A stretch of DNA of 41,151 nt from Nocardioides sp. (lineage in GTDB: Bacteria > Actinomycetota > Actinomycetes > Propionibacteriales > Nocardioidaceae): the NCBI GenBank assembly GCA_025936915.1, contig JAICSK010000003.1, positions 1 to 41,151 on the forward strand, written 5' to 3'. The number at the start of each line of letters is the position of its first letter. Position 1 is the first letter of the stretch. Position numbers and translations under genes: made by a program. This document shows positions 13,699-22,188 of this stretch, in pieces. Under the pieces are notes generated by a model that saw only the letters and a program-made list of their open reading frames with translations, had not been told where the DNA came from and did not search any database.

Positions 13699-14114
13699 GC
13701 TCGGAGCAGCTCGTCGGAGTGAGGCGCGTCGAGCTCTCCGTGCGCAATGGCTCGCACGATGTCGCGTCGGCTCACCACCCCGACGACACGATCGTGCAAC
13801 AGGACGGGCAGGCTCTTGAGCACGGTTCCGCGCATCAGCTCCACGACCCGGGCCACGTCCTCGTCGGCGGACACCGTGAGCACCCGGGGTGTCATCAGGT
13901 CCCGGACGAGCGGACCGTCGACGCCGGCGCGCGACGGCGTGGCGAGCCAGGCGATCAGGTCTGCCTCGCTGAGGATCCCGATCAGCCTCGCGTGGTGGTC
14001 GACCACCGGGAGGGAGGTGAGGCTGAGCCGATCGAGCAGCCGTGCCGCGTCGACGGCCTCGTCCTCGGCTCGGATGGTGACGGCGGGAGAGGTCATCAGG
14101 TCACGCACGAGCAT
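13695..14114 (-). CDS. CBS-domain pair protein
   Basis: MLVRDLMTSPAVTIRAEDEAVDAARLLDRLSLTSLPVVDHHARLIGILSEADLIAWLA...VRDLMTPRVLTVSADEDVARVVELMRGTVLKSLPVLLHDRVVGVVSRRDIVRAIA. Confidence 0.93.
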   Translation of the reverse strand: MLVRDLMTSPAVTIRAEDEAVDAARLLDRLSLTSLPVVDHHARLIGILSEADLIAWLATPSRAGVDGPLVRDLMTPRVLTVSADEDVARVVELMRGTVLKSLPVLLHDRVVGVVSRRDIVRAIAHGELDAPHSDELLRA

Positions 14115-14586
14115 GGCTCGCTCCTTTCGCGATGTGGCGGAGGGGAACGTCGACGTAGGTCACGTCACCGAGGACGCCGACCACGGCGACCGGGCAGAGG
14201 CACCGGGCCGCGAGATCAGAAGGGAGGGCGCTGCCAGTGAGCAAGTCGGGCGCGCCGACCACGACCAGCGAGGCATCGGTCGACTCGCGGTCGAGCTGCT
14301 CGACCACGCCGCCGGTGACGATGCTGACGGCGAGATCGACCTCGATGCCGGCGCGGAAGATGATGTCGGCGACTCGTCCCGGGACCGTCCGACGTGCCAG
14401 CTCGAGGTCCAGGCGGACGTCGAGCCGCGGGGCGATCTCACGGCGTCGTCCGTGCTCGACGACGTGAAGGGCGTGCAACCGTGCGCCGCGGCGGGCAGCT
14501 TCTGCGGCGGCCCAGCGTACGGCCGCGGCGCCGGCGGCTGACCCGCTGACACCGACCAGGATCGTCTCGCGACGTGACTGTGTCAT
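14101..14586 (-). CDS. Universal stress protein (single UspA domain)
   Basis: MTQSRRETILVGVSGSAAGAAAVRWAAAEAARRGARLHALHVVEHGRR...DASLVVVGAPDLLTGSALPSDLAARCLCPVAVVGVLGD; 14-bp overlap with the CBS gene. Confidence 0.85.
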   Translation of the reverse strand: MTQSRRETILVGVSGSAAGAAAVRWAAAEAARRGARLHALHVVEHGRRREIAPRLDVRLDLELARRTVPGRVADIIFRAGIEVDLAVSIVTGGVVEQLDRESTDASLVVVGAPDLLTGSALPSDLAARCLCPVAVVGVLGDVTYVDVPLRHIAKGASHARA

Positions 14587-14643
14587 GCCTCGATTCTGCG
14601 GAACACCGGGCCGCGTTCGAACGGTCGTTGGCAAGCACCCGGG

Positions 14644-14657
14644 ATGACCTTGGGCAC
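14644..14657. promoter_or_regulatory. Candidate DevR-like box f (minus strand: GTGCC CAAG GTCAT) upstream of the usp-CBS-smORF-devR operon
   Basis: Shares the 16-bp string gggatgaccttgggca with box b, at the same offset from the start codon. Confidence 0.5.
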
Positions 14658-14805
14658 TTCAACGGCCGGTCGCTCCGCGGATCTCCCACCGTCGCCGCCT
14701 GGATCGGCACGATCGCGTCCCACGTCGATTCGCTCGGGGTCTTGGAAGTGGTCCTCCGCCCTCACGCGGCCGGATCGTGCCGTGCCCCGATCGGTCGACG
14801 GCGGA

Positions 14806-14841
14806 TGGACCAGGGTCCTCGCAGCCGATGACCCTGGTCGG
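14806..14841. promoter_or_regulatory. Candidate DevR-like box pair g/h (TGGAC CAGG GTCCT; minus strand CCGAC CAGG GTCAT)
   Basis: tggaccagggtcct (14806-14819) and atgaccctggtcgg (14828-14841) carry perfect inverted 10-mers gaccagggtc/gaccctggtc with a 12-nt spacer, about 100-140 bp upstream of the 14943 gene. Confidence 0.45.
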
Positions 14842-14942
14842 CGGCAGTCGGTGACGATCTTCTCTGACCGGTCCGCCGCCGCGGCCCGACTCTGGACTCA
14901 TGGGACCGGATGGTCCGGAACCGTCTAGAGAGGGTGAACATC

Positions 14943-15545
14943 ATGCGCGCCACGTTTGACAAGGTGACCTCGTGGGCGGGACTGCTACTCGTCGCCGTCC
15001 TGCTCGTGGCCGGCGGTCTGCTGACCTGGGCCAGCTCGTTCGTCGGGAACCAGGTGCACGATCAGCTGTCCGAGCAACACATCACGATGCCGACGAGCCA
15101 GACCGGTCTCGCCCAGCTTCCCGCGGCCGACCGTGCCGCACTCCAGAAGTACGCCGGCCAGCCGCTGACGACCGGACCGCAGGCCAAGGCGTACGCCAAC
15201 CACTTCATCCGGGTCCACCTGAGCGAGGTGGCCGACGGCCAGACCTACTCGCAGGTCAGCGGTCAGTACCTAGCGCAGTGCAGCGACCCCAAGGCGGCCG
15301 CGACCCAGGCCTGCCAGACCCTCGCCGGGCAGCGCCAGACGATGTTCATGGGTGACACCCTCCGTGGCCTGCTCCTCTACGGGTACGCGTTCGCCACGAT
15401 CGGCACGATCGCCGGGTACGCCGCCATCGTCGCCTTCGCGGGGGCGGCTGTGCTGCTGGTGCTGGTCGGACTCGGCTTCTGGCACTCGCGCCGTGCCAGC
15501 CACCCCGTGGCTGTCGTGAGCCAGCCGGTGGGCGCGCACGTCTGA
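14943..15545 (+). CDS. Two-TM membrane protein of unknown function with a large central loop
   Basis: MRATFDKVTSWAGLLLVAVLLVAGGLLTWASSFVGNQVHDQLSEQHITMPTSQTGLAQLPAADRAALQKYAGQPLTTGPQAKAYANHFIRVHL...GYAAIVAFAGAAVLLVLVGLGFWHSRR; gaggg RBS upstream. Confidence 0.85.
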   Translation: MRATFDKVTSWAGLLLVAVLLVAGGLLTWASSFVGNQVHDQLSEQHITMPTSQTGLAQLPAADRAALQKYAGQPLTTGPQAKAYANHFIRVHLSEVADGQTYSQVSGQYLAQCSDPKAAATQACQTLAGQRQTMFMGDTLRGLLLYGYAFATIGTIAGYAAIVAFAGAAVLLVLVGLGFWHSRRASHPVAVVSQPVGAHV

Positions 15546-15556
15546 CCGCGACGGTC

Positions 15557-15600
15557 CACACCACGAAGGTCGGCGCTCGGGCGCCGGCCTTCGTGGTGTG
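15557..15600. terminator. Strong bidirectional hairpin terminator
   Basis: cacaccacgaaggtcggcgc-tcgg-gcgccggccttcgtggtgtg: 20-bp stem with one G-U wobble and a 4-nt loop, between convergent genes. Confidence 0.8.
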
Positions 15601-15605
15601 TCAGC

Positions 15606-15782
15606 TCACGCGGCCACCTCGAGTGGTGGCTCTGCGCTCGTAGGGTCCTGGTCGGCGGTGGGCTGGGAGCGGGTCAGCAGTGCTGTTCCGATGCCGATGG
15701 TGGCGACGACCACCGCGGTCGCGATCCGGAACGCCACGTGGTATCCACCGACGAGGGCATCGGCCTGTGCCGTGCCGGAAGC
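15606..15782 (-). pseudogene. C-terminal remnant of an MFS (DHA2-like) transporter
   Basis: Frame reads ASGTAQADALVGGYHVAFRIATAVVVATIGIGTALLTRSQPTADQDPTSAEPPLEVAA* (last TM helix and tail of an MFS pump); upstream sequence in frame is rnpB, not protein. Confidence 0.6.
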
Positions 15783-15821
15783 GGGTAGATGCTGGCTCCC
15801 GCCGGTGGCGTCGAGCGGGCT

Positions 15822-16203
15822 GAGGCGGAGGGGCTGGTCTGTAGGCCGGGTTCTGTTCCCGGAGTCCTTGCGGCGCTCCGTTCGGCGGCCATCCATCTCG
15901 AACCACCGTTGCCGGTGGCCTCGTGCGGTCCACCCGCGCACTCGGGCGGGCAGCCCTCGAGCGTGCGCTGTTCGACCTTGCTCCGGGCGGGGTTTGCCGA
16001 GCCGGCCCGGTCGCCCGGGCCGCTGGTGGTCTCTTGCACCACCGTTTCACCCTTACCCCGGTCCGAGGACCGAGGCGGTCTGTTCTCTGTGGCACTGTCC
16101 CGCGGATCGCTCCGGGTGGGTGTTGCCCACCGCCCTGCCCTGGGGAGCCCGGACCTTCCTCGACGCAGTCACTGCGCCGCGGCCGCCCGACCAACCCCTC
16201 CGC
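15822..16203 (-). ncRNA. rnpB: RNase P RNA, bacterial class A
   Basis: Reverse strand contains conserved GUCGAGGAAGGUCCGGGC, GGGUAAGGGUGAAACGGUGGUGCAAGAGACCACCAG, CGGCAAACCCCGCCCGGAGCAAG and GGAACAGAACCCGGCCUACAGACC. P1 ends pair (GGAGGGGUUGGUC with GACCAGCCCCUCC). Ends approximate. Confidence 0.95.
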
Positions 16204-16245
16204 GTCGGACATCGTAGGGGAACCGGACCGCGCTCGACACCTGAC

Positions 16246-16289
16246 GGAGCGCCGGGCCGATCCGGTGAGGGGGATCGACCCGGCGCTCC
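16246..16289. terminator. GC-rich hairpin between M4 peptidase 3' end and rnpB
   Basis: ggagcgccgggccgatcc...ggatcgacccggcgctcc inverted repeat. Confidence 0.6.
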
Positions 16290-16294
16290 GGGGT

Positions 16295-16319
16295 GGTGCC
16301 CCTGCTGAACAGGGGCACC
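16295..16319. terminator. Second perfect hairpin, downstream of the M4 peptidase gene
   Basis: ggtgcccctg-ctgaa-caggggcacc, 10-bp perfect stem with a 5-nt loop. Confidence 0.6.
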
Positions 16320-16338
16320 GATCAGCCGATGGCGCGCA

Positions 16339-18639
16339 TCAGCTGAGGTTCAGCGAGGTGTCGTCGATGACGAAGTTCGTGGCCAGCGAGACGTCCTCGG
16401 TCCCGGTCCACTTGATCGTCACCGTCGTGCCGGCGTACGACGACAGGTCATAGCTGTGCACGGCGTACCCCGAGTTGTGGTTGAGGTTGCTGAACGTCGC
16501 CTTGGTGGTGCCGTTCGTGGCCAGCGTCAGCTTGTCGTACGCCGTCGACGTCGTGGTCTCCTGCGTGTCGATGTGCAGGTAGAACGTCAGCGTCGCGTGG
16601 CAACCCGCCGGGATCGACACCGACTGCGAGAGCGTGTCGGTGTGGGTGGTCCCGTAGCCGTCCAGCCAGGCCTTCCAGCTGCCCGAGCGCGCCGGCTCCG
16701 ACGTCGAGCTGTCGATCACGCCGGCGGTCGTCGACCAGCCGGTGTTGCCGGACTCGAAGCCGGGGTTGGCGAGCTTCTGGCCGGAGCATCCGCCCCCGCC
16801 ACCGCCGCTGATCGTCCACGTGAACGACGTCGAGCCGTGCGAGCCGGTGGTGTCGGTCGCCGTCACGGTCGGGGTGTACGTCGCGGCCGTGGTCGGCGTG
16901 CCGCTGATCAGACCCGTCGAGGAGCTGATCGACAGGCCTGCGGGCAGGCCTGAGGCCGACCAGGTCAGCGTCTGACCCGACTGCGAGTCGGTGCCGGTCA
17001 TCTGCAGCGACGTAGCGGTGCCGACCGTGCCGGTCTTGTTGCCCGGGTTGTTCACCGTGACGGTGTTGGTGCCGCCGCCACCGGTGCACGTCGGGTCACC
17101 GGACTGGGCCGGCACCGACACGGCGTTCCACGCCGCCTTGGTCGCGTTGAACAGCCCACACGTCGAGTCGAGGTTCTTCGCCGCGGTCAGCGTCCAGGTC
17201 CGGTACTTCAGGTACGACGACGAGCTGGTCTTCATCAGCATCGCGTTGTACATGATCTGCTCGGCCTTCTGGATGCCGACGCCGGTCACCGACGAGCTGT
17301 TGCAGGTCGGGCTGGACGGCTGCCCGTTGGTCGGGTTCGTGCCCTCGGCCAGCAGGTAGAACCAGTGGTTGCCCGGCCCGGCGGCCGCGTGCACCTCTTC
17401 GTTGGGGATCGACGACGAGTAGCAGTTGTCGTCGCCGGCCAGCGACGGGTTGTACATGTAGCGGATCGGACCGGAGCCCACGAGGTTGACCTCCTCGCCG
17501 ACGGTGAAGTCGGGGGTGTCGTACGGCGAGGGCTCGTTGGCGTACCACTCGGTGGCCGCGCCGAAGGTGTCGGCGACGAACTCCTGGGTGCCGTTGCCGG
17601 AGATGCCGCCCGGGGTGTGGTCGTCGACGCCGTGACCCTGCTCGTGGCCGAGCACGTCGAGCACCGGGATCCACGCACCTTGCGTGTTGTGACCGATCTG
17701 CACCTGGGTGCCGTCGTAGTAGGCGTTCTCGTCGTTGAGCCCGATGCGGATCGGCCAGCCGCCGCCGGAACCGTCGAAGCTGTTGCGGCCGTCCCAGGCC
17801 GACAGCATCTGGTTCTCCTTGTTCTCGACGAACATCGCGTCGACGCAACCGGTTTCCTTGTTGGTCGCCGAGCCGTTGCCCCACACGTCGTCGGTGCCGG
17901 TGAAGGTCGTGTTGGTCGCGGCGTCCTGGCACTTGATGGTGGTGTGGTTGGGGTCGGTCATCGAGAAGCTGGAGCCGGAGCCGCTGGTCGGGATCGTGAC
18001 CGGGTTGGGGCCGTCGTACGCCGCGGTGCCGGTGCCGTCGGCGACCCGCTCGCGGGCCATCAGCACCTTGCCGTTGCGGGCGTCGACGACGACGTCCTTG
18101 ATGGAGGGCTCGACGCCCTGGTGCCCGGTCACCCGGGTCTCCCAGCCGAGGCGCGAGGTCGCGTTGTGCTGCCAGACCACGAGGTGGGCCGGCGAGTTGG
18201 CGGTGACGTGCGGCACCTGCTGCCGCGCCGTGCGGACTGCCGTCGCCTTGGCCAACCCTGGCGTCACGGAGCGGAGGTCGACCTTGTGGGTCTGGGCCAC
18301 CGAGGTGCTCAGGATCTGACCGTTCGAGTCGGTGACGACGACGAAGTCGCCGCCGATCACGGGCAGACCGCGGTAGGTGCGCTGGTACGGCGCGTACTGG
18401 ATGCCGTGCGACGACATGACCGGCTGTGCCCGGAACCCGTCGTGGGCGCTGACCTTGAGGGCGGGTGGCTTGCTCGCCACCAGCTGACGTGCCGACTGTG
18501 CCGCGAGCGCCCGGGCGCTGGGGCCCTGTGTGGCCTGCCCGTGCGTCGGGGCGGCGGCGACCGCACCGTGGGGTGCGGCAGCGAGCGCCGTCCCCACCAG
18601 TGCCGCAGCAGCGAGGCCGCCGAGATGTCTCCTGCTCAT
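16339..18639 (-). CDS. Secreted M4 (thermolysin-family) metallopeptidase with FTP/PepSY propeptide, Ig-like domain and C-terminal beta-domain
   Basis: Signal peptide MSRRHLGGLAAAALVGTALAAAPHGAVA; catalytic VLGHEQGHGVDDHTPGGISGNGTQEFVADTFGAATEWY; putative-Ig repeat TLTWSASGLPAGLSISSSTGLISGTPTTAATYTPTVTATD; C-terminal NPGFESGNTGWS... Confidence 0.9.
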   Translation of the reverse strand: MSRRHLGGLAAAALVGTALAAAPHGAVAAAPTHGQATQGPSARALAAQSARQLVASKPPALKVSAHDGFRAQPVMSSHGIQYAPYQRTYRGLPVIGGDFVVVTDSNGQILSTSVAQTHKVDLRSVTPGLAKATAVRTARQQVPHVTANSPAHLVVWQHNATSRLGWETRVTGHQGVEPSIKDVVVDARNGKVLMARERVADGTGTAAYDGPNPVTIPTSGSGSSFSMTDPNHTTIKCQDAATNTTFTGTDDVWGNGSATNKETGCVDAMFVENKENQMLSAWDGRNSFDGSGGGWPIRIGLNDENAYYDGTQVQIGHNTQGAWIPVLDVLGHEQGHGVDDHTPGGISGNGTQEFVADTFGAATEWYANEPSPYDTPDFTVGEEVNLVGSGPIRYMYNPSLAGDDNCYSSSIPNEEVHAAAGPGNHWFYLLAEGTNPTNGQPSSPTCNSSSVTGVGIQKAEQIMYNAMLMKTSSSSYLKYRTWTLTAAKNLDSTCGLFNATKAAWNAVSVPAQSGDPTCTGGGGTNTVTVNNPGNKTGTVGTATSLQMTGTDSQSGQTLTWSASGLPAGLSISSSTGLISGTPTTAATYTPTVTATDTTGSHGSTSFTWTISGGGGGGCSGQKLANPGFESGNTGWSTTAGVIDSSTSEPARSGSWKAWLDGYGTTHTDTLSQSVSIPAGCHATLTFYLHIDTQETTTSTAYDKLTLATNGTTKATFSNLNHNSGYAVHSYDLSSYAGTTVTIKWTGTEDVSLATNFVIDDTSLNLS

Positions 18640-18950
18640 TGCTTCTCCTGGTCCGGGCCCTGGGGCCCTCCGGACGGCTTCCGCTCGTGCGCGGTGAGCC
18701 GTCAGTGACGGTCCGACCGGATTGCGGCGGACCCGCGACCGTCTACGGGGGTGAGATGGCCGTGGCGTTGATTTAGGACCGCGGGAGAAGGAGGGTCAAC
18801 GAGTCCGGATCTGCAGGAATGTGCATTGCACGAAGTTGAGCCAGCACACGGTGGACGTCCGGTTCTCGCCGTACATGGCGGGATGAACGCTCCAACGCAG
18901 CCGGATAAGACGAAAGACGCTGCGGCGCAGCCCCGACACCGCCGGAAAGT

Positions 18951-19805
18951 TCACGGAAGGGTCAGGATCTCCGCGCCGTCGCCGGTCACCAGCAGGGTGT
19001 GCTCGAACTGCGCGCTCCGGCGACCGTCGGCGGTGACCACGGTCCAGTCGTCGTCCCAGATCACCCACTCGTGGGTGCCGAGGTTGAGCATCGGCTCGAT
19101 CGTGAACGTCATCCCGGGCCGGATCTCGTCGTCGAACCTCGGGTCGTCGTAGTGAGGGATGATCAGCCCGCTGTGGAACGCCGTACCGATCCCGTGACCG
19201 GTGAACTCGCGGACCACGCCGTACCCGAACCGCTTGGCGTAGGCCTCGATCACCCGGCCGATGACGTTGACCCGGCGGCCCGGCTTGACCGCCTTGGTCG
19301 CCCGCATCAGGGCCTCGTGCGTGCGCTCCACCAGCAGCCGGGTCTCCTCGTCGACGTCGCCGGCGAGGAACGTCGCGTTGGTGTCGCCGTGGACACCGTG
19401 GAGGTAGGCGGTGATGTCGATGTTGACGATGTCGCCGTCCTCGAGGACCCGGGCGTCCGGGATCCCGTGACAGATCACCTCGTTGACGCTGGTGCACAGC
19501 GACTTCGGGAAGCCCTTGTAGCCCAGGGTCGACGGGTAGGCGCCGTGGTCGCAGAGGAACTCGTGCCCGACCCGGTCGAGCTCGTCGGTGGTGACACCGG
19601 GAGCCACGTGCTCGCCCACCAGGTCTCGCGCCCGGGCGGCCAGCTGACACGCCGCCCGGATCCGTTCGATGGTCTCGGCGTCCTTGACCTCGTTGCCGGT
19701 GAACGGCGCCGGCGCCGGCTTGTCGACGTACTCCGGTCGGGCGATCGAGTCCGGAACCGGACGGCGCGGCGAGACGGCGGCCGGGGCGATCGCGGTCGAG
19801 GTCAT
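18951..19805 (-). CDS. map: Type I methionine aminopeptidase
   Basis: [61 protein letters not shown]...[19 protein letters not shown]...[10 protein letters not shown]: canonical MetAP. Confidence 0.97.
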   Translation of the reverse strand: MTSTAIAPAAVSPRRPVPDSIARPEYVDKPAPAPFTGNEVKDAETIERIRAACQLAARARDLVGEHVAPGVTTDELDRVGHEFLCDHGAYPSTLGYKGFPKSLCTSVNEVICHGIPDARVLEDGDIVNIDITAYLHGVHGDTNATFLAGDVDEETRLLVERTHEALMRATKAVKPGRRVNVIGRVIEAYAKRFGYGVVREFTGHGIGTAFHSGLIIPHYDDPRFDDEIRPGMTFTIEPMLNLGTHEWVIWDDDWTVVTADGRRSAQFEHTLLVTGDGAEILTLP

Positions 19806-19853
19806 GGGCCCGAGTCTACGGAGCGGGTGCGGCAGCGCCGTAGTCTGCGACGC

Positions 19854-20069
19854 ATGGCCACCTATTGGTTCTGCGTGAAGCACCACGCCGTCGAGACCGG
19901 CCCCGACATCTGTCCGCCGATCGACCGGCTCGGGCCGTACGACACCGAGGCGGAGGCAGAGCGGGCGCTGGAGAAGGCCCAGGAGCGCAACGCCGAGTGG
20001 GACAACGACCCCGACTGGACCGACGAGACCGACTGGGCGGGGCTGCCGAAGCGCCGCGACGACGAGTGA
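19854..20069 (+). CDS. Small acidic conserved hypothetical protein (71 aa)
   Basis: [71 protein letters not shown]; divergent from map; next ORF overlaps its stop. Confidence 0.8.
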   Translation: MATYWFCVKHHAVETGPDICPPIDRLGPYDTEAEAERALEKAQERNAEWDNDPDWTDETDWAGLPKRRDDE

Positions 20070-20374
20070 CCCGTCCGACCCCGCGGCAGCCGTCGCGACC
20101 GACACCGCCGACACCGCCGCCGGCTGCACCGCGGATCTCGCCGCTGCCGTTCGCGGGGATGATCGGCCTGGTCTGCGTCCTCTTCCTCGACCTCGGCGGG
20201 ACGATCGTGCTGCCCTGGTGGGCCGTCGCCCTGCTCGTGGTCGTCTGGCTCGTGCTCTTCGCGGTGGCCTGCGCCTGGTGGAGTCCTCACCCCACCCGAC
20301 TCCCGTGGCTGGCCGTCGTGGGCCTCGTGGTCTGGGTGGTCACGGTCGTCGTGGTCAACCTCGCCACCCGCTGA
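20066..20374 (+). CDS. Small membrane protein (about 3 TM helices, Pro-rich N-terminus)
   Basis: GTGA overlap with the preceding gene; [48 protein letters not shown]...[18 protein letters not shown]. Confidence 0.75.
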   Translation: MTRPTPRQPSRPTPPTPPPAAPRISPLPFAGMIGLVCVLFLDLGGTIVLPWWAVALLVVVWLVLFAVACAWWSPHPTRLPWLAVVGLVVWVVTVVVVNLATR

Positions 20375-20450
20375 GGTCCGGCTCGATAGTTCACAGCGTT
20401 TCGCACCGTTTGCGGCTCGGAACGGGGTGCCGAGTGCTGCGAAGTATCGG

Positions 20451-21056
20451 TCAGAGCCAGCCGTGTGAGGTGGCGATCCGGACGGCCTCGGAGCGGTTGG
20501 CGGCCCCGGTCTTGCCGATGGCGGAGGACAGGTGGTTGCGCACGGTGCCGGGGGAGAGGTGCACCCGTCCGGCGATGACGGCGACGGCGGCCCCGTCGGT
20601 GGCGGCCCGGAGTACGTCGGTCTCGCGCTCGGTCAGGGGAGAGTCGCCGATGGTCAGGCTGTCCATGGCGAGCGCGGGGTCGACGACGCGCAGCCCCTGG
20701 TGGACCCGGCGTACGGCGTCGGCGAGCTGGGCGGCCGGGGTGTCCTTGACCACGAACCCGTCGGCCCCGGACTGCATCGCCCGGCGCAGGAAGCCCGGCC
20801 GGCCGAACGTCGTCACGATCAGCACCCGTGTCGCCGGCGCCACGCGTCGTACCTCGGCGGCGGCACTGATCCCGTCGAGGCCCGGCATCTCGACGTCGAG
20901 CAGGGCGACGTCGGGCCGGTGCTCGAGCACGGCGGGCACGACGTCGGTGCCCGAGGCGACCTCGGCCACGACCTCGAAGTCGGGCTCGAGCCCGAGCAGC
21001 GCGGACAGCGCCCCCCGCACCAGCGCCTGGTCATCCGCGAGGAGGAGCCTGATCAC
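20451..21056 (-). CDS. LuxR-family response regulator (DesR-like)
   Basis: VIRLLLADDQALVRGALSALLGLEPDFEVVAEVASGTDVVPAVLEHRPDVALLDVEMPGLDGISAA...LTERETDVLRAATDGAAVAVIAGRVHLSPGTVRNHLSSAIGKTGAANRSEAVRIATSHGWL. Confidence 0.93.
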   Translation of the reverse strand: MIRLLLADDQALVRGALSALLGLEPDFEVVAEVASGTDVVPAVLEHRPDVALLDVEMPGLDGISAAAEVRRVAPATRVLIVTTFGRPGFLRRAMQSGADGFVVKDTPAAQLADAVRRVHQGLRVVDPALAMDSLTIGDSPLTERETDVLRAATDGAAVAVIAGRVHLSPGTVRNHLSSAIGKTGAANRSEAVRIATSHGWL

Positions 21057-22174
21057 GGCACGACCACTTTGAGCGAGAAGCCCGGGTGGAGCGACTGGGT
21101 GATCACCGTGCCCCCGAGCGCGGCCGCGCGCTCGCGGAGACCGGTGAGGCCGTTGCCCTGGCCGGCCGAGTCGGCGCCGTGACCGTCGTCGCGGACCTCG
21201 ACCTCGTGCTCGCCGAGCACGACGCTGCACCGCCGGGCGCCGCTGTGCCGGATCACGTTGGTGATGCCCTCGCGGACCGCCCAGGCGAACAGCTCGCGGG
21301 CGTCCGAGGCGACGCCTTCGGTGGAGTTCGGCAGGTCGGCCTCGATCTCGGCCGCGGACAGCGCCGTCCGGGCGCGGGCCAGCTCCCCCGGCAGGGTCAG
21401 CTCCCGGTACCCCTCGACCGCTCGTCGTACGTCGGCAAGGGCGTCGCGGGAGAGCCGCTCCAGGTCGGCGAGCTCGGCCTTGGCGCGATCGGCGTCGACG
21501 TCGATCAGCCGGTTGGCCAGCTCGGCCTTGACCGTGATCACGGTCAAGGAGTGGCCGAGGATGTCGTGCAGGTCGCGGGCGAACCGGTTGCGCTCGTCCT
21601 CCAGCGCCAGTCTGGCGTTCTCCTCGCGGACGGCGAGCACCTCGATGTTGCGGTTGATCGACTGCGAGATCCCCCAGATCGCGAGCGTCGCGACCATCGT
21701 GCCGAACAGGATGCCCTCGTCGCGGTGCCAGTGGGGCACCCACACGGTGGCGGCGTACGTCGTGCCGGCGACGGCGAGCGAGGCCAGCCAGGCCCACCGT
21801 GTCTGCAGGCACATCACACAGATGACGGCGATGTAGACCGCGGCGGCGTCGCCCCTCTGCCCGATCGTGGCGCACATCACCACGGCCAGGGCGATCTCGA
21901 TCAGCACCACCGCGATCCCCTGCGAGGGGTGCATCGGCGGGCGGAACGGGGCACCGGTACGACGCCACCGCATCAGCGTGAACACGACCAGGTAGATCGC
22001 CGCGAAGACGAGGGTGGCCAAGAAGCCGACCCAGCCGCGCAGGTCGTGCCGGTCCCAGGCGGCGCTGAGCGGGGAGATCAGGTAGAACAGCCAGATCCCG
22101 GCGAAGACCAGCCCCCAGCGACGTGGGCCGACGGGCTGGCCCAGGTCCTTCCCCGGAATCAGGGGGCTGCTCAT
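21053..22174 (-). CDS. Sensor histidine kinase (DesK-like)
   Basis: Multi-TM N-term; HisKA_3 FARDLHDILGHSLTVITVKAELANRLIDVDADRAKAELADLERLSRDALADVRRAVEGYRELTL; HATPase GQGNGLTGLRERAAALGG. Confidence 0.92.
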   Translation of the reverse strand: MSSPLIPGKDLGQPVGPRRWGLVFAGIWLFYLISPLSAAWDRHDLRGWVGFLATLVFAAIYLVVFTLMRWRRTGAPFRPPMHPSQGIAVVLIEIALAVVMCATIGQRGDAAAVYIAVICVMCLQTRWAWLASLAVAGTTYAATVWVPHWHRDEGILFGTMVATLAIWGISQSINRNIEVLAVREENARLALEDERNRFARDLHDILGHSLTVITVKAELANRLIDVDADRAKAELADLERLSRDALADVRRAVEGYRELTLPGELARARTALSAAEIEADLPNSTEGVASDARELFAWAVREGITNVIRHSGARRCSVVLGEHEVEVRDDGHGADSAGQGNGLTGLRERAAALGGTVITQSLHPGFSLKVVVP

Positions 22175-22188
22175 GCCGGTCAGGCTAG

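Noticed and set aside
14902-14918. GGACC-ggat-GGTCC palindrome just upstream of the 14943 gene as another DevR-like box
   Set aside because: Half-site spacing and register do not match the other boxes; lies in the probable 5' UTR
15789-16453. Protein ORFs on both strands between 15.8 and 16.4 kb
   Set aside because: They overlie rnpB and terminator hairpins; no protein family evident
18640-18950. About 310-bp noncoding gap between map and the M4 peptidase gene as a candidate ncRNA
   Set aside because: No convincing conserved RNA motif; simplest explanation is the peptidase promoter region plus map terminator
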